Source: Sporosarcina highlanderae (GTDB lineage: Bacteria; Bacillota; Bacilli; Bacillales_A; Planococcaceae). From it: DNA of 64,000 bases. The position numbers and the translations under genes were made by a program. The notes under the pieces are model-generated. The model did no database searches. It was not told the origin of the DNA and saw nothing but the letters and a program-made list of their open reading frames with translations. The stretch spans positions 116,363-180,362 of the forward strand of contig NZ_JAROCC010000008.1 in NCBI RefSeq assembly GCF_030433715.1, written 5' to 3'. This document shows positions 27,744 to 35,569 of the stretch, piece by piece; the first letter of the stretch is position 1, and each line of letters starts with the position of its first letter.

Positions 27744-28445
27744 TTATACACGTACTTCTTTTTCCATTGTTTGATTATTAGGCATTTTGCTATTTTCACA
27801 ATCAGATGATTCAAGGCCAGACTGAATTATCTTCGATGCATGCTTATTATATTTAGTTACCTGTCTAAAATACATATCAACCAACTTCATTGGAGTATAG
27901 CCACTATCCAAATACGGATTAAATTCCACTTCATACGCTTTATAAAAAAGGATTAATTCCTTCAAAGATTCCTCCGTGAGGGTGCTCTCCATACTATGTA
28001 ACTTTAGTCCATTTTTGAAATAGTCGTCATAAGCAGGAATAATACCGAACACGCCCAAGAGGATTTTTGTAACAAGCATATCTGAAACTCCGAATTCCCC
28101 ATAACATTCTTGCGTTTCATTTATCAAATCTATCAAAAGACCTACCTGATCTTCCTTCGGTAACTGTCCCGAATGAAAAGCTTCGTAATCCGCTTTATTA
28201 GCAACAGTACTGATAAATTTTAAGTGAATCTTATAATCTTTGTGAAACAGGCCGGAATTGCTTCGAACTTCACAACCTGCCAAGTAAAATCCTAATTGTA
28301 AAGCGGCAACCTCTTGGATAGATTCCTCCTGCAACCGTTTGTGGTGGGTTGCGAAATAGCCACGGCAATGATGCCACGAGTTATAACGGTGGTAGATATC
28401 CTCTTTGGTTGGCTCTAAATACAGATCCAACATTTCATTAATCAT
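27744..28445 (-). CDS. Hypothetical protein
   Basis: 233 residues, soluble, largely alpha-helical, not recognised with confidence. The N-terminal part has several aromatic and histidine residues (IYHRYNSWHHCRGYFATHHK); the middle has LINETQECYGEFGVSDMLVTKILLGVFGIIPAYDDYF; and the C-terminus has MKLVDMYFRQVTKYNKHASKI. It may be a standalone helical-bundle protein related to HEPN- or Fic-type accessory proteins, but no catalytic motif is visible, so this is speculation. It is monocistronic with its own terminator at 27666-27697. Confidence 0.65.
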   Translation of the reverse strand: MINEMLDLYLEPTKEDIYHRYNSWHHCRGYFATHHKRLQEESIQEVAALQLGFYLAGCEVRSNSGLFHKDYKIHLKFISTVANKADYEAFHSGQLPKEDQVGLLIDLINETQECYGEFGVSDMLVTKILLGVFGIIPAYDDYFKNGLKLHSMESTLTEESLKELILFYKAYEVEFNPYLDSGYTPMKLVDMYFRQVTKYNKHASKIIQSGLESSDCENSKMPNNQTMEKEVRV

Positions 28446-28635
28446 CTTGACTACACTCCCGATAAATTTCTTCTGTGTTGCATGTCCAAAATACGAGGCG
28501 TCACAGCTAATTCTTTATACCATCCAAATAGTCTCGCATCCCCTTCCCTTCTTGGTACCTATATTCGACAAAAGAATGGAAAGTCCTTCCTGTATATATT
28601 ACTAATTTGGGAGATGGGTAGGAAAGATTGGATGT

Positions 28636-28676
28636 AAAAAAAGGTCAGCCGATAGCTAAGCTACGATTGACCTTTT
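28636..28676 (-). terminator. Terminator of the M20 peptidase / GltS operon
   Basis: AAAAGGTCA...TGACCTTTT with an inner CGTAGCT / AGCTatCG stem; T-run on the minus side. Confidence 0.8.
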
Positions 28677-28730
28677 GGTATGTTAGATGTTTATTCAAAA
28701 CCTACCTCGAGCGTTAGTCCTTACAAGTCC

Positions 28731-29876
28731 TTACGACAAATGGGTTTTGTACCATTCATCCACCAACCCAATCATATAGCGGGCAGTGTTATTTAAGTTT
28801 TCAATCGAGATATGTTCGTTTACAGTATGAATGTTTCTAAAACCATTTCCTAAGGTAATGCACTGTAATCCATTTTCATTCAGGATATTTGTATCTGCAC
28901 CGCCTAACGTTCTTGTTACATAATTTTCTACTTCAATGCTTTCAGCAGCTTGAACTGCATTTTGAACAAGGACAGAATCGGAAGGTGAATAGAAGCCTAA
29001 ATATTTCTTTTCGATACGAACATTCGCTTTACCTCCATAGCTTTCTGCGGCCACAGCCATTACATCCTTAATTTTATCGAGTTGTTGTTCGAGCCCTTCT
29101 TTATGGAAACAACGCACCTCTCCAACAAGCTTAACTTCTCCAGGAATAATGGAAGACATTTCCCCTCCGTGAATTGTACCAATATTTACAAGGGTGTCAG
29201 GATCTAACTGTCCTAATCTTAAATCCATGATTGCTTTTGCTGCTATCTGAAAAGCATTAATGCCTTCTTCGGGATTGAGCCCGATATGTGATTGATTCCC
29301 TATCAATTCACAATGGAACCGGCTGCTAAATGGACCTTGTTGAATGATTTGTCCTACATCGCCACTACTATCGAAAATATAACCTTTTTTACTCCTAACC
29401 TTTGAATAGTCCAAGTACGTTGCTCCGACTAATCCCGGCTGTTCATTCACAGTCAAAACTAACTCTATCGGCCCGCAAGGCATACCTGTTTCCTGAATGA
29501 CTCGAATCCCTTCTATATATGCTGCCAACGCAGCCCGATCATCTGCACCAAGAATCGTAGTCCCGTCCGTGTAGATGACTCCGTCTTTAATAACAGGTTG
29601 GAGCCCTTTTGTAGGAAGAACCGTATCTAAATGTGTTGAAAAAAACAATGGTTGAGCCGATGGGTTTGTTCCTTTCCAGTAGGCAATTAGATTTCCACAA
29701 TCCCCTCCAAAGTTTTTATGCGCCTCATCAAATTCTAATGTAAACCCAAGCTTCTCAAGTATGGGAACAATAAAGTCTGCTACGGGTTTCTCACTTCCAC
29801 TTGGCCCGTTAATTTTAGCTAACTCTATGAAACTCTCCAATAGTCTTTCTTCATTCACCTTTATTCCTTTACTCAT
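28731..29876 (-). CDS. M20 peptidase, PepT/YqjE-like
   Basis: A 381-residue cytoplasmic metallopeptidase of the tripeptidase T group. Metal-site motifs: THLDT (His82, Asp84), GADDRA (Asp112), a dimerisation domain with HIGLNPEEGINAF, and C-terminal GGADTN and NIHTVNEH. The catalytic position reads VNEQPGL: Glu145 is present, but the neighbouring metal-ligand Glu of the usual EE pair is Gln146. This could alter metal binding or activity. It is 26 bases downstream of gltS in an apparent operon, suggesting hydrolysis or processing of glutamyl compounds taken up by GltS. Confidence 0.88.
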   Translation of the reverse strand: MSKGIKVNEERLLESFIELAKINGPSGSEKPVADFIVPILEKLGFTLEFDEAHKNFGGDCGNLIAYWKGTNPSAQPLFFSTHLDTVLPTKGLQPVIKDGVIYTDGTTILGADDRAALAAYIEGIRVIQETGMPCGPIELVLTVNEQPGLVGATYLDYSKVRSKKGYIFDSSGDVGQIIQQGPFSSRFHCELIGNQSHIGLNPEEGINAFQIAAKAIMDLRLGQLDPDTLVNIGTIHGGEMSSIIPGEVKLVGEVRCFHKEGLEQQLDKIKDVMAVAAESYGGKANVRIEKKYLGFYSPSDSVLVQNAVQAAESIEVENYVTRTLGGADTNILNENGLQCITLGNGFRNIHTVNEHISIENLNNTARYMIGLVDEWYKTHLS

Positions 29877-29902
29877 ACAAATTCAAATCCTTTCTCTAAC
29901 AA

Positions 29903-31105
29903 TCAACTAAAGAAGTTAATAAATGCTAAGATGATTGGAATATATAAAGCGTCCACCAAAAATGCACCAACGATTGGTATTATTAAGAAAGCCGTAGGAG
30001 ATGGACCATACTTTCTTGTGATTGCATCCATATTTGCAATTGCATTCGGAGTAGCTCCCAGTCCGTGTCCAGCTAATCCACCAGCCATAACGGCAGCATC
30101 GAAGTTCTTACCAAGTAACCTAAATACAACGAAAATCGTGAACAATACCATAAAGATAACTTGCACTGCAATAATGAGAACCATTGGTAAAGCCATATCA
30201 GCCAACTGCCATAGTTGTATGCTCATCAACGCCATAGACAAGAAGATTCCTAACGAAAGGTCCCCGATTATAGTCGTACCTTTCAAGTCAAAATACTTCA
30301 TCTTCAATTTATCCATCGCATTTCTAACTATAATCGCAACAAACATTGCACCTACATATCCAGGAAGTACAAACCCGGTAATTTCTGAAAAGTATTTTCC
30401 TAATAGGGTACCAAGGCTCATACAAAGGGTAATAATGAAGACTTGATTAATGAATAGATTCGCAGTCAATTTCTTCTCATCTGTTTTAACCGCACTCTCC
30501 AAATCAACCAAGTTGACAGCGTTTTCATTTGGTTTCAAGTTATTTTTAGTTATTAAATATTTTGAGATGGGTCCCCCAACTAACCCACCAGCAATCAATC
30601 CAAGTGTTGCAGCTGCCAGACCGACTGTTACAGCGGAGTCGATCCCCAAACTCTCCAACGTTTCACCGAATGCTGCCGCTCCCCCGTGTCCACCTTCCAT
30701 CGAAACTGCACCAACCATAATTCCAATCAAAGGCTGCAGGCCAAACACTTTAGCAAGCGAAACACCAATTACATTTTGAATAAACGCCAAAGCACCACAT
30801 ATCAACCAATAAATTACAAGTAGCTTTCCCCCTTTTCGAATAAGGGTAAAACTAGCTCCCAATCCAACAGTCGTAAAGAAAGCTAACATAAACAAAGACT
30901 GTAGTGTGGTGTCCAGCGAAATTTCTATTAAACCGAATCCTCTAAGTATCGCAGCGACGATTGCAAATAAAAATCCACCTATAACCGGAGCAGGAATACA
31001 AAATTTCCCTAAAAAGTTAATATTTTTAGCTAAATATGACCCCAATAACAATAAAGCCAACGCCAAACACAATGTTTCAACTACCCCAAGTTGAAAAGAA
31101 AACAT
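29903..31105 (-). CDS. gltS: Sodium/glutamate symporter
   Basis: 400 residues with about twelve membrane segments in two inverted repeats. Each half carries the GltS re-entrant motif: SMEGGHGGAAAFG in the first and GGLAGHGLGATPNAIANM in the second. It imports glutamate with sodium. It is the first gene of an operon with the M20 peptidase. Divergent from a LysR-type gene that is broken by a stop codon, so control by that regulator may be lost. A short internal hydrophilic stretch (about 190-215) separates the halves. Confidence 0.93.
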   Translation of the reverse strand: MFSFQLGVVETLCLALALLLLGSYLAKNINFLGKFCIPAPVIGGFLFAIVAAILRGFGLIEISLDTTLQSLFMLAFFTTVGLGASFTLIRKGGKLLVIYWLICGALAFIQNVIGVSLAKVFGLQPLIGIMVGAVSMEGGHGGAAAFGETLESLGIDSAVTVGLAAATLGLIAGGLVGGPISKYLITKNNLKPNENAVNLVDLESAVKTDEKKLTANLFINQVFIITLCMSLGTLLGKYFSEITGFVLPGYVGAMFVAIIVRNAMDKLKMKYFDLKGTTIIGDLSLGIFLSMALMSIQLWQLADMALPMVLIIAVQVIFMVLFTIFVVFRLLGKNFDAAVMAGGLAGHGLGATPNAIANMDAITRKYGPSPTAFLIIPIVGAFLVDALYIPIILAFINFFS

Positions 31106-31147
31106 CTGTCACACACCCCTTTTCGAATATTTTACTTACATTCTAAA

Positions 31148-31177
31148 TTGTAAGATAGTTCATCTATAATGTATAAT
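31148..31177 (+). promoter_or_regulatory. Promoter of the interrupted LysR gene
   Basis: TTGTAA (31148-31153), 18 bases, TATAAT (31172-31177), in the 127-base gap between gltS and the LysR gene. Confidence 0.5.
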
Positions 31178-31232
31178 ACTAAATAACAATAACGTTATAG
31201 TCTCAAGCTATAAATACAAAGGAGCACAACAT

Positions 31233-32117
31233 ATGGATATACGGCATCTAAAATACTTCGAGTCCATTGCAAGAAACAAAAACTTCACTAAAGCAGCTGA
31301 AGAACTATTTATTTCGCAGCCTTCCCTTTCAAACATGATAAAGAAAATGGAGGAGAATTTCGGTTCAAAATTAATTGAACGAACAACGAGGGAAGTGATT
31401 TTAACCGAGATGGGGGAGGCTTTGTATGTACATGCGAAAAAAATACTTGGTTTGTACACGATAACATTGAAAGAAATGGAGGAAATCAAAAAGATCGGGA
31501 AAGGAGAAATACATATTGGAATCATATAATCTTCTCGCTTTTGGCTTCCTACCATCATTCAGTCCTTCAGCAAAGAATATCCAAATGTGAGAATTAATTT
31601 TAAGAACATTATTCGCTCCAAAGAAATTATCGAATCATTAAAAAGTTACGATATCCACTTTGCCATCACCGTTTATGAAGTAACGGATCCTTCACTCGTC
31701 TGTTACCCAATTTTCACTGAGAATTTTATCTTGTTAACTAATAAGTCACATCACCTAAGCAGCAGGAAAACAATTGATTTAACTGAAATACAAAATGAAA
31801 ATTTCATTCAATATCCTGAGGAATATCAAATCCAGCAAGTCTTTTTAACAGCATGCAATCAAACAAATGTTAATCCAAAAGGAAGGTATGTCGTTGATGA
31901 TTTGGAGTTGGCATGTAGTCTTGTCGAATTCGGATTAGGCGTTACGGTTATCCCCGAAAGTTATCTAAAGTACTCACCCCAACGTATGGAGGTGCTTCAT
32001 ATGGTCCAAATATGTAATCCAACTCCGACAAGAAACGTATATATTAGTCTAATGAAAGATCGCTATCTACCGCCTACAGTAAATAACATGCTGCGCTTAT
32101 TCGATGAATTAAAATAA
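31233..32117 (+). pseudogene. LysR-family regulator interrupted by one in-frame TAA
   Basis: The DNA-binding half (MDIRHLKYFESIARNKNFTKAAEELFISQPSLSNMIKKME) runs to a TAA at 31527-31529. The same frame continues directly after it with SSRFWLPTIIQSFSKEYPNV and then the full effector domain (to 32117), so the two pieces add up to a normal 294-codon LysR gene. There is no frameshift; one sense codon (CAA, AAA or GAA by a single change) has become TAA. The start follows AAAGGAG at eight bases and a promoter is intact. Divergent from gltS, its probable target. It may be a recent pseudogene, a read-through case or a sequencing error. Confidence 0.85.
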
Positions 32118-32160
32118 AAAACTACCGATACCTCTAACGTTTGCCGTAGGTACCAAAATA

Positions 32161-32205
32161 GGCGGCTCTTCGGTTAAATCTTCCGGAAAGCCGCCTTTTA
32201 ATATT
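32161..32205. terminator. Bidirectional terminator between the LysR gene and glpD
   Basis: GGCGGCT (32161-32167) / AGCCGCC (32189-32195) with a TCTTCCGGAA loop element; TTTTAATATTTT follows on the plus strand. The minus side carries a weaker TATTTTGG. Confidence 0.75.
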
Positions 32206-32217
32206 TTCGGATAAAAT

Positions 32218-33858
32218 CTACAAAATCTCCTCAATCCTCTGGTTCAACTCATCAATATGCATCTGCGTCTCATCTATACTCCACTTCATCAAAATAGCCA
32301 TATACGTGATAACCTCGTATTTCCATTTGTTCACCCAGTCAATGTCGAAGAGGACTGCCCCAGTTCTTCTTATGAAATAGTCCGCAGGGGTGAGGGCCAT
32401 TTCTTCTTCGATTGCGTAGTGGAGGGTCAGTTTGATGGCTAATGGCAAGTTGGTTTCTTGCAATACTTGGCCCGCGTATCGTGTCACTGAATCAGTATTA
32501 GTACCGTATGTTGCAAGGATGCTTGTTGCGTCACGCTGTGAGATGCCTGATTGCGCAGCAACCGCTTGGGCTCTTTCATGGATGAATTGATTGTAGTCTT
32601 CCGGATTCTTGAAATCCCCACCGGACAACTTTAAGTTCTTCGTGATGGACTTGGTACACGTCTTGCCTTCTTGTTTTAATTGCTCGCAAATCATGTCAGT
32701 GACGGTTTCGGCCATTTTTCGGTAACCGGTTAATTTTCCGCCTGCAATTGTTATAAGGCCTGTTTCAGATGTCCAAATTTCATCTTTACGAGAAATTTCG
32801 GATGGACCTTTTCCTTCCTGGCGGATTAACGGCCGGATGCCTGCCCAGGCAGATTCGATATCCTGCATGTCGATCTGCAACTCAGGAAACATGAATGCAA
32901 TGCTTTTCAATATATACTGTTTGTCTTCCACGGTGATTTCCGGATTAACCAAGTCGCCATGATATTCGGTATCGGTCGTTCCTACATATGTTTTCCCGTT
33001 TCTTGGAATTGCAAATACCATTCTGTCGTCGGGCGTGTCAAAATAGACTGCTTGGCGCAAAGGAAATTTCGAACCATCGATGACGATATGAACGCCTTTT
33101 GAATGAAATAGACTTTTCCCCTCTATCTTCCGGTCGTGTCCAATAACATCTTCAACCCACGGACCAGTGGCATTGATGATCTTTTTGCCCAAAACAAGAT
33201 ATCCCTTTTCACTCAATACGTCCTTGAAATATACCCCTGAAGCCTTGCCATTCATGTCATACTCAAACGACTCAACTTTTGCGTAATTTAGCAGGTCGAC
33301 ACCCCTTGTATAAGCGGTTTTCGCAACTTCAATTGTCAGCCTCGCATCGTCCGTACGGTATTCCACGTAATAACCTGCTGCTAAAAGATCTTTCTTTTTT
33401 AATAAAGGCTCTTTCCGCAAACATTCTTCCCTCGACAGCATCTTGCGGCGTTCATCCCTTTTGACTCCAGCCAAAAAGTCGTAAACTTTCAAACCAAGCG
33501 ATGTGGAATACTTACCGAATGTCCCCTTACGATAGATTGGCAGCAACATCCACTCTGGGTGTGTGACGTGGGGAGCATTTCGATAAACGACTTCCCTTTC
33601 CTTACCGACTTCAGCAACCATGCCAACTTCGAATTGCTTCAAATAACGCAATCCCCCGTGGACAAGTTTCGTGGAACGACTTGATGTACCCGCTGCAAAA
33701 TCCTGCATTTCAACTAAAAGCGTCTTCAAACCTCTCGTTATACAGTCAAGAGCGATGCCCGTTCCTGTAATTCCGCCTCCGATAATAATCACATCATAAT
33801 GCTCATTTTCAATTCTACCTAATAATTCTTGTCTGCCATTAAATGAAAATGACTTCAT
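32218..33858 (-). CDS. glpD: Aerobic glycerol-3-phosphate dehydrogenase
   Basis: A 546-residue FAD enzyme oxidising sn-glycerol 3-phosphate to dihydroxyacetone phosphate at the membrane, feeding electrons to quinone. FAD site YDVIIIGGGITGTGIALDC, family motifs SSRSTKLVHGGLRYL and VYFDTPDDRMVFAIPR, and a C-terminal helical domain (about 400-540). The ATG is preceded by ATAGGAGGG. The leader holds a long hairpin with a T-run (33879-33930), the hallmark of GlpP-controlled antitermination, and glpP is transcribed divergently 330 bases away. Confidence 0.96.
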   Translation of the reverse strand: MKSFSFNGRQELLGRIENEHYDVIIIGGGITGTGIALDCITRGLKTLLVEMQDFAAGTSSRSTKLVHGGLRYLKQFEVGMVAEVGKEREVVYRNAPHVTHPEWMLLPIYRKGTFGKYSTSLGLKVYDFLAGVKRDERRKMLSREECLRKEPLLKKKDLLAAGYYVEYRTDDARLTIEVAKTAYTRGVDLLNYAKVESFEYDMNGKASGVYFKDVLSEKGYLVLGKKIINATGPWVEDVIGHDRKIEGKSLFHSKGVHIVIDGSKFPLRQAVYFDTPDDRMVFAIPRNGKTYVGTTDTEYHGDLVNPEITVEDKQYILKSIAFMFPELQIDMQDIESAWAGIRPLIRQEGKGPSEISRKDEIWTSETGLITIAGGKLTGYRKMAETVTDMICEQLKQEGKTCTKSITKNLKLSGGDFKNPEDYNQFIHERAQAVAAQSGISQRDATSILATYGTNTDSVTRYAGQVLQETNLPLAIKLTLHYAIEEEMALTPADYFIRRTGAVLFDIDWVNKWKYEVITYMAILMKWSIDETQMHIDELNQRIEEIL

Positions 33859-33878
33859 ATTTACACCCTCCTATATTA

Positions 33879-33930
33879 AAAAAGACCATTACAATATCCC
33901 TGCCAAGTGCAGGAATTGTAATGGTCTTTT
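33879..33930 (-). promoter_or_regulatory. glpD leader terminator (GlpP antitermination target)
   Basis: AAAGACCATTACAAT / ATTGTAATGGTCTTT with an inner TCCTGC/GCAGGGA stem, followed on the minus strand by TTTTTTAATAT and then the glpD ribosome site. It lies between the likely transcription start and glpD. In Bacillus, GlpP with glycerol 3-phosphate lets RNA polymerase pass such a leader terminator. Confidence 0.8.
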
Positions 33931-33945
33931 CTCATAATCTCTGAC

Positions 33946-33974
33946 CTTATAAAATTGTAAAGGTACCTGTGCAA
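33946..33974 (-). promoter_or_regulatory. glpD promoter with -35 inside repeat copy 2
   Basis: On the minus strand: TTGCAC (33974-33969), 17 bases, TATAAG (33951-33946). The -35 belongs to the repeat end, while the -10 lies just outside it. Transcription would start about ten bases before the leader hairpin. Confidence 0.55.
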
Positions 33975-34116
33975 GAAACATTCATGTTTATTCAGACAGT
34001 TTGAATAAAAATACAATACCTCAATACGAAAGCTTGTCACCACTATACTCCATCATTCATATTTATGCAATTGTAGTGTATTAACTGAATAGTTCCGTGC
34101 ACAGGCACCTAAAAAA
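33955..34116. repeat. Dispersed KpnI-end repeat, copy 2
   Basis: Left end TTGTAAAGGTACCTGTGCA (33955-33973); right end CCGTGCACAGGCACCT (34095-34110). The interior matches copy 3 closely (GAAACATTCATGTTTATTCA on the left, CAATTGTAGTGTATT on the right). It fills most of the glpD-glpP gap. Confidence 0.8.
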
Positions 34117-34184
34117 TTATTTCCAAAATTTCATCTTCTATACTATTATAATAGAAGAATCACCATTTCTTATTTATCGAGAGG

Positions 34185-34757
34185 ATGAATAAATTGAAAT
34201 TAGTTGACATGGTGGAATCCCAGATGATTGCCTCCGTAAAAAGTGAGGAGGATTTAAAACACGCACTGACATCCAATGTCAATATTGTCTTCCTTCTAAC
34301 CGGGAATCTGATGACCATTGCCAACTATATTGAACAGTTGCGCAAGGCCGATAAGCATGTGTTTCTTCACATGGACTTTATTGACGGAATATCCAATTCC
34401 CGTAGTGCACTTAGCTATGTTGCAGAATATTGGAAGCCGACCGGCATCATTACAACAAAGAGCAATGTTGTTAAAGCTGCAAAGGAATTGGGGCTAAAAA
34501 CGATACAACGTATCTTTCTATTGGACCAAGCCGCCGTTGAGAAAGGAATTGAAATGGTCAAATCCTGTCAACCGGATGCTGTTGAGATACTGCCTGGCAT
34601 TATCCCTAAAGTGATTGACCAACTATCAAGGGATCTTCAATATCCAATCATCGCCGGCGGTTTGATCACGGACCTATCAGAAGTTCACGAAGCTTTGCAA
34701 GCTGGCGCATTAGCCGTTTCCTCCGGTGATCCGGAAATGTGGCAATTTGACTTATAA
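34185..34757 (+). CDS. glpP: Glycerol uptake operon antiterminator
   Basis: About 190 residues with a TIM-barrel-like GlpP fold: HVFLHMDFIDGISNSRSALSYV, PTGIITTKSNVVKAAKELGLKTIQRIFLLD, PDAVEILPGIIPKVI and PIIAGGLITDLSEVHEALQAGALAVSS. It binds leader RNA of glp genes and prevents termination when glycerol 3-phosphate is present. The natural target in this window is the glpD leader. ATG 34185 sits almost on GAGAGG; TTG 34194 with nine-base spacing may be the real start. Its stop overlaps the end of the convergent HAD gene by six bases. Confidence 0.92.
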   Translation: MNKLKLVDMVESQMIASVKSEEDLKHALTSNVNIVFLLTGNLMTIANYIEQLRKADKHVFLHMDFIDGISNSRSALSYVAEYWKPTGIITTKSNVVKAAKELGLKTIQRIFLLDQAAVEKGIEMVKSCQPDAVEILPGIIPKVIDQLSRDLQYPIIAGGLITDLSEVHEALQAGALAVSSGDPEMWQFDL

Positions 34758-35534
34758 TGCCGCGATGTCTTTAACACTGTCCAGTACGAAATTTGGTTCA
34801 TGCTCGGATTTGTTCAGCATTTCTTCATTCGTAATACCTGACAAGACTAAGACGGAATGGATTCCCGCGTCATTCGCCATTTTAATATCCGTTTCCAGAC
34901 GGTCACCGACCATATAACAGTGGCCGGCTTCCATGCCTAATACATTTTTCAATACATATTCAGCCATTAACAATGAGGGCTTTCCAGTGATCATCTTCAC
35001 CGGTTCACCGGTCGCCCCTTCAAGGGCACCAATCATTGCGCCACAATCAGGGATTTCGCCGTCTTTCACTGGGCACGTCCGATCTGGGTTTGTCGCAATG
35101 ATTTCTGCTCCATTTTTCCAAGCTTGGAATGCATTGTTCAATTTCTCATAATTGAATTCGCGATCCCACCCTAATACAACATGAGATGCGCTAACAGGAT
35201 TTTCCGCCAACTTAATGTTTTCACTTGCCAATTCATCGAATAAAGGCCCCTCACCAATTACGTAAACCGCGTCATCATTTTTCATTTCATTTTTCAAATA
35301 ATGAGCAGTAATGTAGTTGGAATTAATGACCTCGTCAAGTTCAACTTCAATCCCTAAGGCATTTAATTTAACGACATAATCTTTACGGCTTGCAATTGAT
35401 TTATTCGTCAGGAACACGACTTTATCCCCGCGGTCCTTAAGGGATTTGATAGCTTCTGCAGCACCATCTATTATATGGTCGTCAAGATAGATTGTTCCAT
35501 CCAAGTCAAAGATAAAACCTTTCAAAAAGCTCAC
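34752..35534 (-). CDS. HAD-IIA (NagD/AraL-like) sugar-phosphate phosphatase
   Basis: 260 residues. HAD motif I DLDGTIYLDD, motif II FLTNKS, a C2 cap (about 80-180) with NPDRTCPVKDGEIPDCGAMIGAL, Lys of motif III in ITGKPS and motif IV VGDRLETDIKMANDAG. Such enzymes dephosphorylate small sugar or glycerol phosphates, pyridoxal phosphate or nitrophenyl phosphate. It is the last gene of the Fbp/Phn-type importer operon (36 bases after the permease), so it probably acts on the imported compound or a breakdown product. The stop overlaps that of glpP on the other strand. Confidence 0.87.
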   Translation of the reverse strand: MSFLKGFIFDLDGTIYLDDHIIDGAAEAIKSLKDRGDKVVFLTNKSIASRKDYVVKLNALGIEVELDEVINSNYITAHYLKNEMKNDDAVYVIGEGPLFDELASENIKLAENPVSASHVVLGWDREFNYEKLNNAFQAWKNGAEIIATNPDRTCPVKDGEIPDCGAMIGALEGATGEPVKMITGKPSLLMAEYVLKNVLGMEAGHCYMVGDRLETDIKMANDAGIHSVLVLSGITNEEMLNKSEHEPNFVLDSVKDIAAL

Positions 35535-35569
35535 TCCAAATCAATTATGTTAAAGGCCAGGGTGCGGTA

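Noticed and set aside
31500..31600. Frameshift in the LysR gene next to gltS
   Set aside because: The two coding parts are in the same frame; the only lesion is the TAA at 31527-31529, so a nonsense change, not a frameshift, explains it.
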